From Pseudoips prasinana (taxonomy: Eukaryota; Arthropoda; Insecta; Lepidoptera; Nolidae), in the NCBI GenBank assembly GCA_951640165.1, contig OX621250.1, positions 12,549,501 to 12,613,500 of the forward strand: DNA of 64,000 bases. The letters are read 5' to 3'. Below are positions 39,857-52,924 of this stretch, piece after piece (position 1 is the stretch's first letter; each line of letters opens with the position of its first letter). The notes under the pieces are model-generated. The model saw only the letters and a list, made by a program, of their open reading frames with translations. It was not told the origin of the DNA and ran no database searches. The position numbers and the translations under genes are program-made.

Positions 39857-42800
39857 CCAGGCTCTTGATTATTTGATTTATATATTTTGTATCAATTAAA
39901 GAAAATCTAGGATTAAATATATTATTTACTCTATTTTCAAGTTTGTTTCAAAACAAAAATATCACACTGCCTTAAATAAAAGTGAAAATTATTTGAAATC
40001 AATTTCGTGAATTATGATTTATTATTATTTACAATGCGTTATATAAAATCAAGATGCTGACATTACTTTACCATAAATCGCGTTGATTCATATAGATATT
40101 TCCTCTATGCCATTTCACGGAAACGTATGATACCCTCTAAAAACAAATCCATTTCGGCAAAGTCCTCACAAAGTGTAGTAGCGGAACTCAAAAGACTTCA
40201 GCTCTATTGAGAACTCAAAGCATGAAACAGAAACAAGCCCATTCACCAGCACGTAGTTCTTCGAACACAAGGACCCATAGTCAACCCATAGAATACCCAA
40301 CAACCCATTCAAGATTCTTAAAAGATACGTTCACGCCGCATAACACCCGTATTTCTAATTCTACGACCGACAAAGGGTTCAAATACTTCTAAAGCTGTAA
40401 AAACAATCTTAGTACAACCCGAACTTAATCCTCGTCAAAGCCACCGACGTATTTCCAAAACAGTAGAAAATCCCTTTCGGTATCAATTTGCCGCCTGAAT
40501 TACTCCATTTGCCTCCTTTTTATTAGAAACGTGTTTTACAATAGCTTTTTTCGTACTTCCTTCTGGTTTGTTGTTAAATGTTTGCGAAAAAATTAAGATA
40601 AATAAAAATATACGAGTATGGCGGTAAAATCCTTTACACTTCCATTTTTTATCAGAAGTCTTTAGGTTGTTGTTCAATATTTGTATGCGATCAATACGCA
40701 ATCTATCAAAATTGTGCGAGTAGTTGAAAAGAACAATTAAATATGTGCTACGTAATTTCGTAGATACTTTCTACGACCCATTCGTAGTAAGTACCTTCGA
40801 ATCAATGCGTGTATGTAATTTTTATTATTTTCGTAGCAATTGAGTTATTCGTTCTACCTGCATTTATAGACCTGCCTATCTTTTAATGACAGTAATACTA
40901 AACTTTTAGATTCTATTACACTATATTCCAGTTCAAAGATAATCCAAAAATATTTCCTATTATATTTCCTTGCTCATGAAGGAACACTACCCACTAACAG
41001 TTATCGTCTTTCAGACCTTTTTATCAGCATTATTTATTGCGGAACGGCGGAGCATCAAAACATAGATTTTTTCCGATACCTATTCAATAAGAAACGGGGC
41101 TAAATTCTTGCATTCTCGTTACAACCACGCCCACAAGTGCACTATTGAATACAGCAGTATTCAATCAGTGAGGTATTTCGCATCTGTTGGTACAAAGGGC
41201 TTCCTGTTCGGATTACTAGATCCGTATCTCGTATCGCCTCGGGACACGCCATACAAATAATACAATCTACTTTATAAACGCAATTCGCAAGTGTTATTAA
41301 TCATCTGGCCGAATTGTTGCAATTATTGCCTGAACTGTGAATTTGGATTTAAGGAATGCAACATCAACTACAAAATTGTTGGTTTTTAATTATTTTATCT
41401 AAATTCTCAGTTTTAAATAACGTTTATGAATTTACCAAACCGTATCCCTATTGATTTTAACTAGAGAGAGCCTCTAATATTATTCACACTGAACTGAAAA
41501 CTATGAAAAAAATTAAAATTACGTGCTCAGAATGAGATGACCAATAAGTAGATCATAACGTTAAATCTCATTCAATTCCTAATTCAAGAGCGTTTCATAG
41601 TACTTTTGTGTAGCACGCACAACAGAGTGAACATTATTAATACTAATTGATATAAATTTAACTAACAGCCTGTTTAAGGTTGTTTAAGTTTAAATTGGTG
41701 AAACAGTAAAACTTTAAAAGTAGCGAGCAAACAGAGTCATTATAAAATCTTGATTGATTTTGCAGTTAAGTGGGTCTTCCCAGAGTAGCGAAAAACATAT
41801 CAGTTGGTACTTATTTAATATATAAGTACATGTTGATTAAATTGTGTACTTTAAGGCTTTTAAAGTGTTAAATATAAATAAAGCATGCCGAGAGTCTTTA
41901 CGTGCTTTGAGAAATGTGACACTGTTAATGAAGGATGTACGTGGGTAGGTAACATTGGCGTTTGCATACTTTTCACCCTCTAACTACAAAATTAAACGTT
42001 ACATTTAAACTTCCTTAAAATGCAATAAATATAATAAACATCAGTTAAATTTTGATTTTTAAGAACATTATGGACAGGATAATAGGTGTATTCATTAAAG
42101 CGAGCGGCATTTTTCTGGAATTCTGACAGTTCCTGTTTAAAATACCGACCACCCCGATTCGTTCCGCACTCGAAATAGAACCAACCTCAAAACTTCACAG
42201 CCTAATTATGAAAAATAAGACATACTTTACAGTCCGCGATCTTCAGTTAACACGTGCGTTAGATTTTTTTACCTACAAAATTCTTCCAAAAATTAATTTA
42301 GAACGTTAGCAAAAAATACTAATTGCTTTTTGTATCGGAACATTCGGAACGTCATTGGTTTTTGCGCGTTTAGGTTTGAATGTCTGTCTCGAGCAAATGT
42401 GGCCTTTGTCAGTGAAAAGTGTCAAATTACGTGGCACGAGATGGAAGATAAATGTTAGGGCTGACACGCAAAATGTTAGTAATCGTACAAAGCATACTAA
42501 TGCCCAGGTTATTAAAAAAATTGATTAGGTATAATAAATACATTTTAAGGCAATCTTAAACGTTAGCCTAGCCTAGGTTTACAAGCATTCTATCATAACA
42601 AGAACATCCAGTTTTAATTTAAAACATACGTTAAAACGTAGACAATAAATAAATAAATATATAATAATAAACGAAGACAACAACTAAGAGCCATATTTTT
42701 CCTAAACTAATAACTTACAACTTCAAAATCTTAGCCGACAATTAATAAAATTAAAGATATATCTATAATTAAATTATAATTTATTTCGCAACCCTGCCTC

Positions 42801-43495
42801 ATAAGCGTGCACCATTCGTTTTTATGTGCATCCATTTTACTTTTTCACAAAGATTTTGCTGCAGATAATATTTTTTTACCAATTCCAAAACGATATAAAC
42901 GTCTCTTCCACTAGAAATAAAATTGTACCGTAGTGAATGTATGTTAAGTCGAATTTGCTTTAAAGTTTAGGATGTCTTAGGACTAAGGTTTATCGTGAAG
43001 TAGTCAAGATCCAATAGGCAACAAAACGGAAAGGAGCGGTAGATAAAACGGCGACAAGTTGGAGAAATATTTCCAAAATATTTGTAAGTGAAGCCAAAGA
43101 CCGCCCGGGGGCGGGCAGGGCTGCTCCGACTTGATACCGGAATTCAGAGGAATTCAACGTGAACCCGAAACTTGCACATTTTTTAACCTTTGCAAAAAGA
43201 AGGATATTGCACGTGCAGTTAACGGGTACTACCATTTCTTTAGCTGTAAAGGACTGGTGGATGTCGTAGTTTCTTTTAAAACACTACATATGGCTTGAAT
43301 AGATTTAGATTGCACTTGGCTAATACAAAGGCTGAAAATGCTATCTTATATCGTTTTCAGAAACTGGTTATAATAAAAGTCTATAAGTTTACCACCTTCA
43401 CTTAATCACAAATAAGGACTGCTGTCTACAATGTAACTGCTGACTAAAAATGTAACCCACCGTTTGTTCATCTTGCAAGAGGTTATTTTAATTGC
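39857..43495. other. Long repeat-poor stretch
   Basis: The longest interval without a repeat family member that I recognise. A T-poor, C-rich segment at 40200-40430 is open for 61 codons without visible similarity. A hairpin ATTGAATAC/GTATTCAAT lies near 41143-41164. Nothing supports a gene. Confidence 0.4.
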
Positions 43496-43659
43496 TTGAG
43501 TGAAATGGAATGTTATCGTTTATTACCTCATAATTATTTTGATAAACTAGATGTCATCGGTTCTGTGCGTGCATTAGCCCACATACCAGCCAATCACAAT
43601 GTAAAAACAAAAAACAATGTTAAAAAAAGATATAAAATAAATCGAAAACAAAAAGCAAA

Positions 43660-44216
43660 AGAAGACGAAAAAAGCAAGCCCGGAGTTTCTTTGTGGCTTT
43701 CTTCTCCGGGTCGTCCACCTAGATAGCTAGAGAAAGCCGCAGGCCAGCTAGGGTAGGATCCTCAGCAGCGAGGATCGCGTTGCCCCCTTAACACGTGATC
43801 GGTAATACCGTGCAAGTGATCTGACCCCCATTTCAAATTCCATCTTTTTACTTCAGCGGCCGCCTGAGATGTGGCCCATAAGGATGCCCTCAGGTATTAG
43901 TCGTTTAAATTAAGCTACTGGTTGAGAGCCTTTTTTTTTGTAGCCAACTGCTCGTTGTTTTCAATTCTTTAATTTGATATACTATTGCTAAATGTAACAA
44001 TAATAGCTTAGTAACTTGCTATTTATTATTTATTTAAGAATATTAAAAATACATGTGACGAAACAGACCGCACGGACGGACTAATTTAAAATATTTTGTT
44101 ACTTTAATTACTGTTTTTAAACTGTGTTTATGTAATACATTGTGAGCTTGACAAGTACAAGTGTATGTAAATACCCAAGTGCTGAATAAATTTCATTATT
44201 TCATTTCATTTCATTA
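43660..44216 (+). repeat. Probable retroposon with (TTCAT)n tail
   Basis: A GC-rich block (43670-43900) is followed by an AT-rich segment ending GTGCTGAATAAATTTCATTA and then (TTCAT)3 at 44200-44215. AATAAA followed by a simple pentamer tail is typical of LINE 3' ends. Whether the GC-rich part belongs to the same element is uncertain. A 76-codon Lys-rich open frame (43496-43726) overlaps its start and is unrecognised. Confidence 0.45.
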
Positions 44217-47200
44217 ATATCTCACATAGCTTTCAGTACCTGGTACAAAACAATCTCTATCTACCTGCCTAATTTCACCAATTAAATATTCCACATCACT
44301 TCTGTCCACTTTAGATCAAAGCTTTCAATTAGAACCTAACAGGTCTTTAAAAATATAAAAACCAACAATAACATATAATTACCAGGTCTATACATATGTA
44401 TCTCTACCGCATTCATCTAAGTAGAACAAATAATCAACCAGCTCCGTGCTGTCCACTTTTAACCGTATCACGTAGTTTAATTCTCACAAAGCCTAACTGG
44501 TCTTTGGTAGTACTTGGCTATCAGTCATACCTCAATTTACCTACATTTTGGACCCATATCTTTACTAAAACCCTTCTTTTAATTCTACCAATTAATAATT
44601 CCAACCCATTGCTATTTACTTCTGAACATCTTCCGTATCATAATGTCCCAAATTGTATCTGACAATATATTCATAATGAAGATGGTTACACACACCAGTT
44701 CCCTTTTTTATAAAATAGCATGTCTTCATACATTGACAAAAAGTATTGTCATAAAAACCAATTTGATACGAACGCACTCAACCATTTCGGGACGCCTTCA
44801 AGTTATAAGCAAATAATTACACGTAACACAACAAAACTATAATAAAAACGTAAAATATTATAACATAACAGACTGCAGATTGTCCCGTCAAAAAACGAAG
44901 CCGAACAGCAGATAATTTTATTTGAAATTAATTCAGGTGTGAATTTTGTACTGGTAAAATCGTTTTCTTTAGTTTGCATTGAATCGACAGGGTTTTAAAA
45001 TGTCTCATTGTAACATAACACCATAGAGATGGCGTCCGCAAGATAAGGAAGGATTTAGGAGCTATGAGGCGGCTGCGGCAGATTCACACCGCATTACAAT
45101 AAACTTTTATTTCTTAAGAAAATTCAATGTATGTATATTGTTATATAAAATAGCTGACGTTCTAGCTTTAGCCGATTAAAATAGTAAAATATCGCTGATA
45201 CTTTACTGAGTAATTATCTTGATACGTTTTTAAACAATATGAACGGAGAGTAAACCTTCTCATAGGACTTTAACCAAACATGAGTCACCAAAATATGAAC
45301 CAAAATAATAAAGAAATCGCTATAAATACATATCACGTCTAAAGCTTTAAACAATTATTCGAATACACTAAATATTCAATAAACCCATTTAAAATGACAA
45401 GGTTTTTAGGGTACCTAACCAGCCTAAACGGGCATGTAATCCTCAATTACACCTACCTACTGCTTCTACCAAAAAACCATGGAGGCAGACAACACAGAGC
45501 ACACAGCCATAGAAACCTATTATGCGCACATATTTGCACAAACTTTAATCCTGTCACGGTACACTTGACACCAATAACGACCCCATTGATCCAGGATTAC
45601 CACCAAGATGTTTATCAATATTTCTAGCACAAATATTTAGAGACACCATTATATATCGAAGGTATTATACAATGACATAATATTTGTATAGAGATCGAAG
45701 ATACATAATCTTAGTTTTGTGTAACAACAACGCAAAATTTTGCATGACATTCAATTTTTTGGAGATGGGTCCCAATTGTACAAATAGAGGAATTATTATA
45801 TAATTTTTGCATGTGAATATCGATGTTATCGTTGTACTACGGCTGAGAAATGGCATCCACTTCATTTTAGTTACTGTCATGTTTTGTTTACGTTGTCCAA
45901 GATGTTTGTAAGTATTTCAAGTGCTAAGTCTCCAGATACTTGTAAAGACACCCACGATGACAGATGAAGTGGTCTGTCCCTAGACGACGCCCACACATAA
46001 GTCTAACACCCACGTGGTTTGCGTGTTAATCAGACCCAAAATTGAAAACGAGATTCAATAATGCACAATTGTTACTCGGCAACATTCTTACCTACGAAAC
46101 CCAGCCTTAAGATGAAGAGAATATTTGAACGAAATATTCTCAAACATTGTATCCAAAATTGTATCAAATGGCATTTTTCAGGAATAATAACATGTATTAT
46201 TGTAAAAGATGAGATAATACCAAGGACACACTTAAAGTTCCATTGTCTGAACTGACTAATTATGTTTTTTCAATTTGTTCAGCTAACATATTATTTTGTT
46301 TTCTTTTTACCGTCAAGTTTTATTTCTCCATTCGGTATATAACAAACCAATCGAAGTATATCGACGTAACACAAAGTATCCCATGACAAATGCAATTAAA
46401 CCGCATCAAACAAGCCCGATGGACAGTTGTGGACCAGTTTTAATGCAATCAAACCGAAGCCGTCGGTCCAGCCCACTGAAGCGGAAATACTGTACGAGAT
46501 AAGACGTCTTTAATTCTCCAACGATAAGTTGTCGACATTGGAGATCAGATAAGGTGAGGCCCATCACCGAGCAATCTCCTTATTGCTTTGCCTTCACCTC
46601 TTCGTTGTAACTAACACCACAGTTTGAAGATGTAAAGATAATTGAAAAAGGTATAAGGAGGTCTCGTTTGTTTATTTTTTATTGAGACTGTTTAGACGAT
46701 TATAGATTTGGATCTGATGAACAAATAAGAATACCAATAAATACACAATACATTGAAGATATTTTTCATCGGTTGTATTCAGTACTATCAAATTTCGTCA
46801 GATTTTGATAACAGAAATTATTTTTGTTTGAATAACCAAATTACTTATACGAGTATTATCTTCTCCATACTGATATAAATCTCGTATCAAAGCATATATT
46901 GCTCATGCTTTGTGAAAAATTATTACGATATTTTAGAAAACTATAAAGCGTCTAAGTGGTTAACTTTTTCAGCTAAAACCGTAAATCGTCTAAAATATGA
47001 CCTCATAATTGGAGTGACTCATATCCCATCTAAACAAGCTACGACCTTAGTATAACCCAACTTAATTTAACTAAATAAAAATTACGAGCAATCATGTATT
47101 ATTAATAGTTTCGTTTTACAAAAAGTTGGAACAAAAACGCCTCGGGTACGATCCCTGGGGAAGCGAAGTAATCAAATTAGAATTTAGTAAGTCAAGACTA

Positions 47201-48189
47201 TCTGTCATCATTGTATGTTCACCAAACCTGCAGGGTAATATATCACGGGAGTAATGACAGGAAACCAGGGATATAGACACGATCGGAATCTGAAATGGTG
47301 TCGATGTTTGGGACACATGTGTAGGTGACGTTTACGAACTAGAGGTTGTTGTGTCAACTCATTGATAAATTTATACGCAGAATTTAAAATTTAATGTTCT
47401 TATAAATATTTTATTTATATGTGTGTCGAGATTCAAATTTCTAAGACCCATTAATATGTATATGAAATATACGTTTCATTTTATTAAATTTCTTTTGTCA
47501 TAGAGTAAAGTAAGTATGATCTTTTCATTCAATGACATGGTGAAATAATTAAATTAATTTTAAACATTCCTCGTCGAATTCAAGAATATTATTATTATAA
47601 AATAAATACTTTATTTCTTTTCAAAACACCAAAAAAATTATCATATGATAAAGTATAAATATCATACTAATAAATATAATAATACTACATTAAAAAAAAC
47701 GTAAATTATTTTCCCTAACGAACTATGTTTCTCACTTTCTAACCGACATCGAAATAACGTGGTTACCGATTCGACTGAATGCTTTTTGTTTTAATTGTAT
47801 TTTCTAAAACATAATTTTAAAAGCTAAATGCTTTATTCTTCAAATTTATCTTAAGCATTTTACTGGCTACTCAATGCATTATTGCTTACTAAAGTTGCTC
47901 TATAGTTCATTTAATTATTTGCGCATATCAGTGCTGTGTAATAACTAGACAGCACCACACCCAACCACGTGCAACCCATTAGGTTAAATGATCATAATCA
48001 AACTCACAGTCGATAACTCGATAATTGCCCTCCGTGTTGTATTTACATAGAGCAAAGAACTAGCTACTTATCTTAGACTTTACGTACGTAGCGACATTTC
48101 ATACAGCTTCCACGATGTATTCATAAGTATAGAACAACTCTAGAACTCACTTTACATGTTACATTACTAAATAAGAATATGCTATGTCC
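44217..48189. other. Repeat-poor AT-rich stretch
   Basis: No gene or RNA is recognisable. A LINE-3'-end-like AAAATAAATACTTTATTTC segment near 47600 is too little for a call. Confidence 0.4.
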
Positions 48190-48306
48190 AGCCCCTTGTG
48201 CAGAGGATGCATTGAATCTGAAGAAACACCGGCACATGTACTGCTGCACTGCAATAGTGTTGCCAGCCAATGGGCAAAGAGCCCAAACGATCCGAAGACA
48301 CTCTAG
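48190..48306 (+). pseudogene. LINE ORF2 zinc-knuckle fragment (I-group-like)
   Basis: The frame at 48190-48306 reads SPLCRGCIESEETPAHVLLH and on through C-N-S-V-A-S to a stop: C-x2-C...E-E-T...H-V-x3-C. This is the knuckle that follows RNase H in I-group-like LINEs. Stops after ~38 codons show it is dead. It belongs to another subfamily than 5955-6635 and 19448-19675. Confidence 0.7.
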
Positions 48307-48399
48307 CCAAGCTTTTGAGGCCTGTTGTACTTCTGGATGAGGCTAAGGCGGAAACCAATCGCCCAACTAACTAACTATGCTATGTCTATTTCTTTCAGG

Positions 48400-48665
48400 C
48401 GCTTGTAGTCACCGGCCCGTAAGTGAAATTGAAGCAACCGGCAAAGTTAAGCAACTAGGCTCGCGGTCAGTCCAAAGATGGGTAACCACCATAGCGGTTA
48501 AATTTCTGAGCATCTCCATGCTTCTGAGGGCACGTTAAGCTGTCGGTCCCGGTTGTAGGCATTAAGAAAGATTCAATTAGGAAACAGTCGTTAAGCCCTG
48601 TCAAAGACCTACTTGGCGGCTTGAACAACTCAGACACTAGGGTAACCACTGCCCATACGATAAAC
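48400..48665 (+). repeat. 5S-rRNA-headed repeat family F, sense copy
   Basis: Box A-like GCAAAGTTAAGCAAC (48441-48455), GCGGTCAGTCC and box C-like AAAGATGGGTAACC (48474-48487) follow 5S rRNA order and spacing, and match the GAAGTTAAGCAAC...GATGGGTGACC core of 5S genes. An unrelated body follows, ending in ACACTAGGGTAACCACTGCC. This is the architecture of SINE3-type (5S-derived) retroposons, which carry a type 1 Pol III internal promoter. Confidence 0.75.
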
Positions 48666-48782
48666 AAATAAAATTTCCTTCAAATGTATAACCTCGGTTG
48701 TTATGAGATCAGAGAGATCAGAGAATTAATTAGGTATTCGCCTCTTTTGTCTTAGGTATAATATTTGTTATTAATAGATGGA

Positions 48783-49041
48783 TCTGCTGTGTGGTGACGG
48801 CGACAAATATCGGAATCAGAATATCATCACCCCATCTCATCCCGTGGGGGGCGTAGAAGTCGACCCGAGGGAATATCTACCAGAGGATGGGCAGCAGCTT
48901 CCTTCTGATTACTATGACCATCTTACTGCGATCGCCAACCCGCCTGCCAAGCGTGGCGATTATGGCATATCCCCCCAAGACGATTCTTGAGGGAGGCTTG
49001 TCCAGCAGTGGACTTATTTAGCTGTAATGATGATGATGATG
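48783..49041 (+). mobile_element. Family E element, full length (259 bp) with 10-bp TSD
   Basis: AATAGATGGA flanks it at 48773-48782 and 49042-49051. It starts TCTGCTGTGTGGTGACGGCG, contains CATCACCCCATCTCATCCCG and ends TGTCCAGCAGTGGAC...(ATG)n. Its length is identical to 31762-32020. The 70-codon open frame starting at 48778 is incidental. Confidence 0.9.
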
Positions 49042-49051
49042 AATAGATGGA

Positions 49052-50049
49052 ATTTTTGGTCTTATTGTCTTACTCTTGTATTGTGTTTTTTGTTAATTTC
49101 TGTATATTTTCTGAATAAATAAATAAAACAAAACATACCTATAGGCTGAAATCTACTATTTAAAAAATCGACTGAGAACAGCGTAGATACTTCACAGAAT
49201 CTTCGTTATTGTCCAACAAAGCAATTGCTGCCTCCTAAGTTAACGATATAAATACGTCGTATTAAAGAAATATATGAATCATTAGTGCCACAGTATAGAA
49301 TCTACGTAGTTCTTTGCACATTCTACGTGGCATAGTGAATATTGGACTTAGCGCTTCACAGAATTTATATAACACTGTAAACAATCTCAGTAGTGCTGTG
49401 TCCATTTCGTGGTAGCGTAGCGTAGCATAGCGTAGCATTTTAAGTGATTTTTTATAATGCGAACAACCGTCTACTGTATTTTGAGTCAAATAACCAGTTC
49501 ATATAAGCACACTCGAATAATTTATTTACCTAGTGCTAACTTTGTCTTATTTTTTAAGAAAAAATATTATACAAATTAAGTCAAACTTCCAACAATACAA
49601 AAAATATCACAAACCATTGTTTACGTAAACTAGACAAGTAGTATGAAGAAGACGAGGATTAAATAAAACCAAATAATAGGTCCGTCCACGTGCCGATGGC
49701 AGTAGATAACATTGTCCTATAGGTTCACAGAATCACGGAATGCATTACAAGACCCTTTTCATTATTCTCTATAATCGCAACCACCTACATACAGTATATT
49801 TAGTTTTAACAGTAACGTAACATACAACGTCGTTACGTTTTAAGATATTATAGATGTTTACTTTAATTTTTAGAAAAGTATTTTTAAAACGTTATCTACT
49901 CGCAAATACTTCTTATAACTTAGTAATAGGAAAAGAGCTGTATATCGAGTTGTAGTCTCGTAACTTTTTACTTTTTGCCTGACTTGTCATGAATTCATGA
50001 CACAAAAAGACGGGTATAAGTCCTTATCTAAATAGATCTCTGTCTGTGT
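49052..50049. other. AT-rich non-coding stretch
   Basis: No gene. A TAGCG/TAGCA microrepeat lies at 49413-49437 and an AATAAATAAATAAAAC tail-like segment at about 49113-49130. Confidence 0.45.
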
Positions 50050-50158
50050 ATCTTGTGGATGTAATTTGTGTCCGTCTATTATATGTTTGTAAAGTACCCC
50101 GCGACACAGGGATTAGATTCCCTAGAGAGGACATTGTTTTTTTAAAACAAAAAAAAAT
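50050..50158 (+). repeat. SINE family C, headless copy
   Basis: TGGATGTAATTTGTGTCCGT, TTGTAAAGTACCCCGCGACA, GGGATTAGATTCCCTAG and an A-rich end. Confidence 0.75.
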
Positions 50159-50770
50159 CTAGTACTATAGATGTACCAATTTCAATGTTGTATTTTTCAT
50201 TTAGAACCTATGATTACCTAAATGAGACATACGATTTTTTGTTTTGAAACTAGAAAATCATCATCGAACTATTTCAATGACGATTTTTCAGTTATGTTTT
50301 ATAAAGAACTCTTGAGCCGTACTAAAGTTTCATTTGTTTTCAAAGTGGAGTAGGCAGTTTTGACGAATTGGTTCTTAATAGTTTCCTATCTGTTGAGTAC
50401 TGTAATCTGTGGCTTTGAAGTTAATGCTATGTGTTTACTCAAAACAATAGTGATTGTTTTTTTCGAAAGCACGCGTTAATTATTTTTGTCAGCCTATTGA
50501 AAATGATATATGGGAGTATTGTATGGCTGCTCTCGCTTTTTGCAAGTAATTGTTAAGATTGAGATACTGACATAAGAAACTACGAGTTATTAATCGGATA
50601 ATATACTTACAGCAATAACGAAGAAAAAAATGTATACATGATCGGTGCTACTCATTATTCTGTAGCGACAACAATGGTTGTATTGTGGTGGTGTATACCT
50701 ATATGAATAACATATAGCTTACTAACTAATAGAGTAAGGAGTTAATTAACATTATAAGACCGGACAGTAC
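50159..50770. other. AT-rich non-coding stretch
   Basis: Nothing recognised. Confidence 0.5.
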
Positions 50771-51215
50771 AGTGTTTTTATTTTTTCTCTGACGCATTAT
50801 TCTTCTTGTGAATATAATGGTATTTGTAAGTCATTAATAAGGTATTTTAAGGAATATTTTTGAGGTTTATGTTGTATATGTGAATGTAGTTAGAATACTT
50901 TATACGAAAATATATATAAAAAAAGAGAGTACTGTGTTTATATTTTATTCCGACGCATTATTATTCTTGTGAATATAATGGTATTTGTAAGTCATTAATA
51001 AGGTATTTAAACGAGTATTTTTCAGGTTTATGTTGTATATGTGAATGTAATTAGAATACTTTAGGTATACGACAGTATATATAAACAAAGACTGTGTTTA
51101 TATTTTCTTTCCGACGCATTATTATTCTTTTGTATATAATGGTATTTGTAAGTCATTAATAAGGTATTTTAAGGAGTATGTGAATGTAATACTTTATACG
51201 ACAGTATATACCAGA
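50771..51215. repeat. 161-bp tandem repeat, about 2.8 units
   Basis: The marker GACGCATTATT occurs at 50791, 50952 and 51113, giving two periods of exactly 161 bp. Each unit has AATATAATGGTATTTGTAAG and TTTATGTTGTATATGTGAAT. The third unit lacks an internal segment after GGTATTTTAAGGAGTATG. Units differ by a handful of changes, so the array is fairly young. Confidence 0.92.
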
Positions 51216-51849
51216 ATACAAGGTTAAGTCCTGTAATTAGTCTTAAAATTGATAAATATAATATGGGGAATTTTAAACGTGCAATTCATGAACACAAAAG
51301 TTCTCGAACTAAATATCGGTCATAGAAATCTAAAGTTAGAAGTCATCGCACATATAGAGTTGAAGTAGACTTTTGGCCATGGCGGTCAGTTTAAATGAAG
51401 GCTAGCTATTTAGAGAAATATTATGCACGAGTGGCGCAGTCACGTCGCAGATAAACGCCTCAATGATACTTTTTCGGGTTTTGATTAGGTATAGGACAAC
51501 AATTTGTGTGGTGCATATATGTTTTAATGGGTGAATGTAACCTGCATCGCAATACTTGGATTTAATTTAATAATGTAGGTAGTGTGTAATTTAAAAATAC
51601 AAGTCAACAACACAGATGCACGCCCTATTCCCTCACTATATCTATCCAATAAGTCGGGTGAGGAGCGTGACCGGAGAAAGATCATAAGCAGGACTGACAG
51701 CTTGCTGTGCTCTCCGAGACCCAAAGACAGCCGCCAAGTGCCTGTCTCCATACCGCTACTGAGATATTTTATTGAAAGAAAATTCTCAATTACACTTTTT
51801 GCCATGACGCATTATTTAAAATTACTTACTTACTTATCGTATGGGAAGT

Positions 51850-52110
51850 GGTTACCCTAGTGTCAGAGTTCTTCAAGCCGCCCAGTAGGCCTCCGACATG
51901 GCTAACGACTTTTGCCTAATGGCTACAACTGGGACCGACAGCGCCCTTAACGTGCCCTCCGAAGCATGGAGACGCTCAGATTAAACCACTTTTTCGGTCA
52001 CCCATCTATGAACTGACCGCGAGCCTCGTTGTTTAACCTCGCATATAGCATCTAGCTATGAGCTCCTTAAAACCTCAATATCTATAGTTGAACCTGCTTT
52101 TGTTAGACCA
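51850..52110 (-). repeat. 5S-rRNA-headed repeat family F
   Basis: On the minus strand: GAGGTTAAACAACGAGGCTC (box A-like), GCGGTCAGTTCATAGATGGG and TGACC (box C-like), then CTGAGCGTCTCCATGCTTCG, and at the far end GAACTCTGACACTAGGGTAA. It is collinear with 48400-48665. Confidence 0.72.
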
Positions 52111-52140
52111 AAGAGAACCCGAACCAAGAGGCACTAATAA

Positions 52141-52200
52141 TAATGCCATCTCGGCCGAATTTCGGCCACGACGGCCAGTCTCAATGGAGATTAGCCAACT
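52141..52200. repeat. Short interspersed repeat, also at the window end
   Basis: TCTCGGCCGAATTTCGGCCA followed by CGACGGCCAGTCTCAATGG. A relative is at 63961-64000. Confidence 0.6.
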
Positions 52201-52261
52201 ACAAAGGACATATTATAGTGCACAAGTGTGAGCACAAACACAGAGGCACTTTTTAACCGGA

Positions 52262-52468
52262 AAGAGGTCAGGTACAGAAACGACGGCTTTACGTGCTCTC
52301 CGAGGCACGGGGGTGTGACATCGCCAACTCCCAGACTTCGGGCTGATACTTAGAAATTTCTTTCTACGGAAAAATCTCAAAACTACTTTTTGGCCCGACC
52401 CGGGATTTGATTCCAGGACCTCATTATCTGCGATTGAACACGCTACCGCTAAACCAACGAGTAACGAG
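52262..52468 (-). repeat. tRNA-derived SINE family G
   Basis: On the minus strand: A box TGGTTTAGCGGTAGCGTG (52438-52455), B-box-like GGAATCAAATCCCG (52401-52414), then CAAAAAGTAGTTTTGAGATT and GTGCCTCGGAGAGCACGTAA. This head and body are unlike families A to C. It is the only copy in the window. Confidence 0.7.
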
Positions 52469-52924
52469 GCTAGTTGCCTCGCAGTCGAATATTTTAAAGT
52501 TGTTCGGCTTCATGGGCAGTATGAAGTCCTTAATTATTCAACATTATTTATGTTACGCTTTATATAAACATACAGATTCTCTCCATCTTATCTGTAAATA
52601 AATACACTTTACTTATCACTGAAACTTAATCAATCCCTTACGCCCCTGAAACCCAAATTATCCTAACATGCAATATCTAAAAGCGTTATCATGGTGTAAA
52701 AAATGTGGTAAAAAACATTGGTACGGAACCCCGGGCCTGGCTATTATCTCTGAACACCGAAGTCATTTTAGCCATAATAAGATAACATTAAGGAACGACG
52801 CGGCCTGTGGTACTCAAACTTTGGGGATGCATTTAATTTACTTATAAACATCTTCACTTCTAAAGATCTTAAATAGTACTTGATCCATTTGAGGTGGTAA
52901 CGTGAAAGTACGTCGACTGGCCTG

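Noticed and set aside
48440..48490. 5S rRNA gene
   Set aside because: Only the internal promoter-like blocks match, and the flanks are an unrelated repeat body shared by other copies.
48778..48990. 70-codon protein starting at 48778
   Set aside because: It lies within the 259-bp family E element and its start is in the target duplication.
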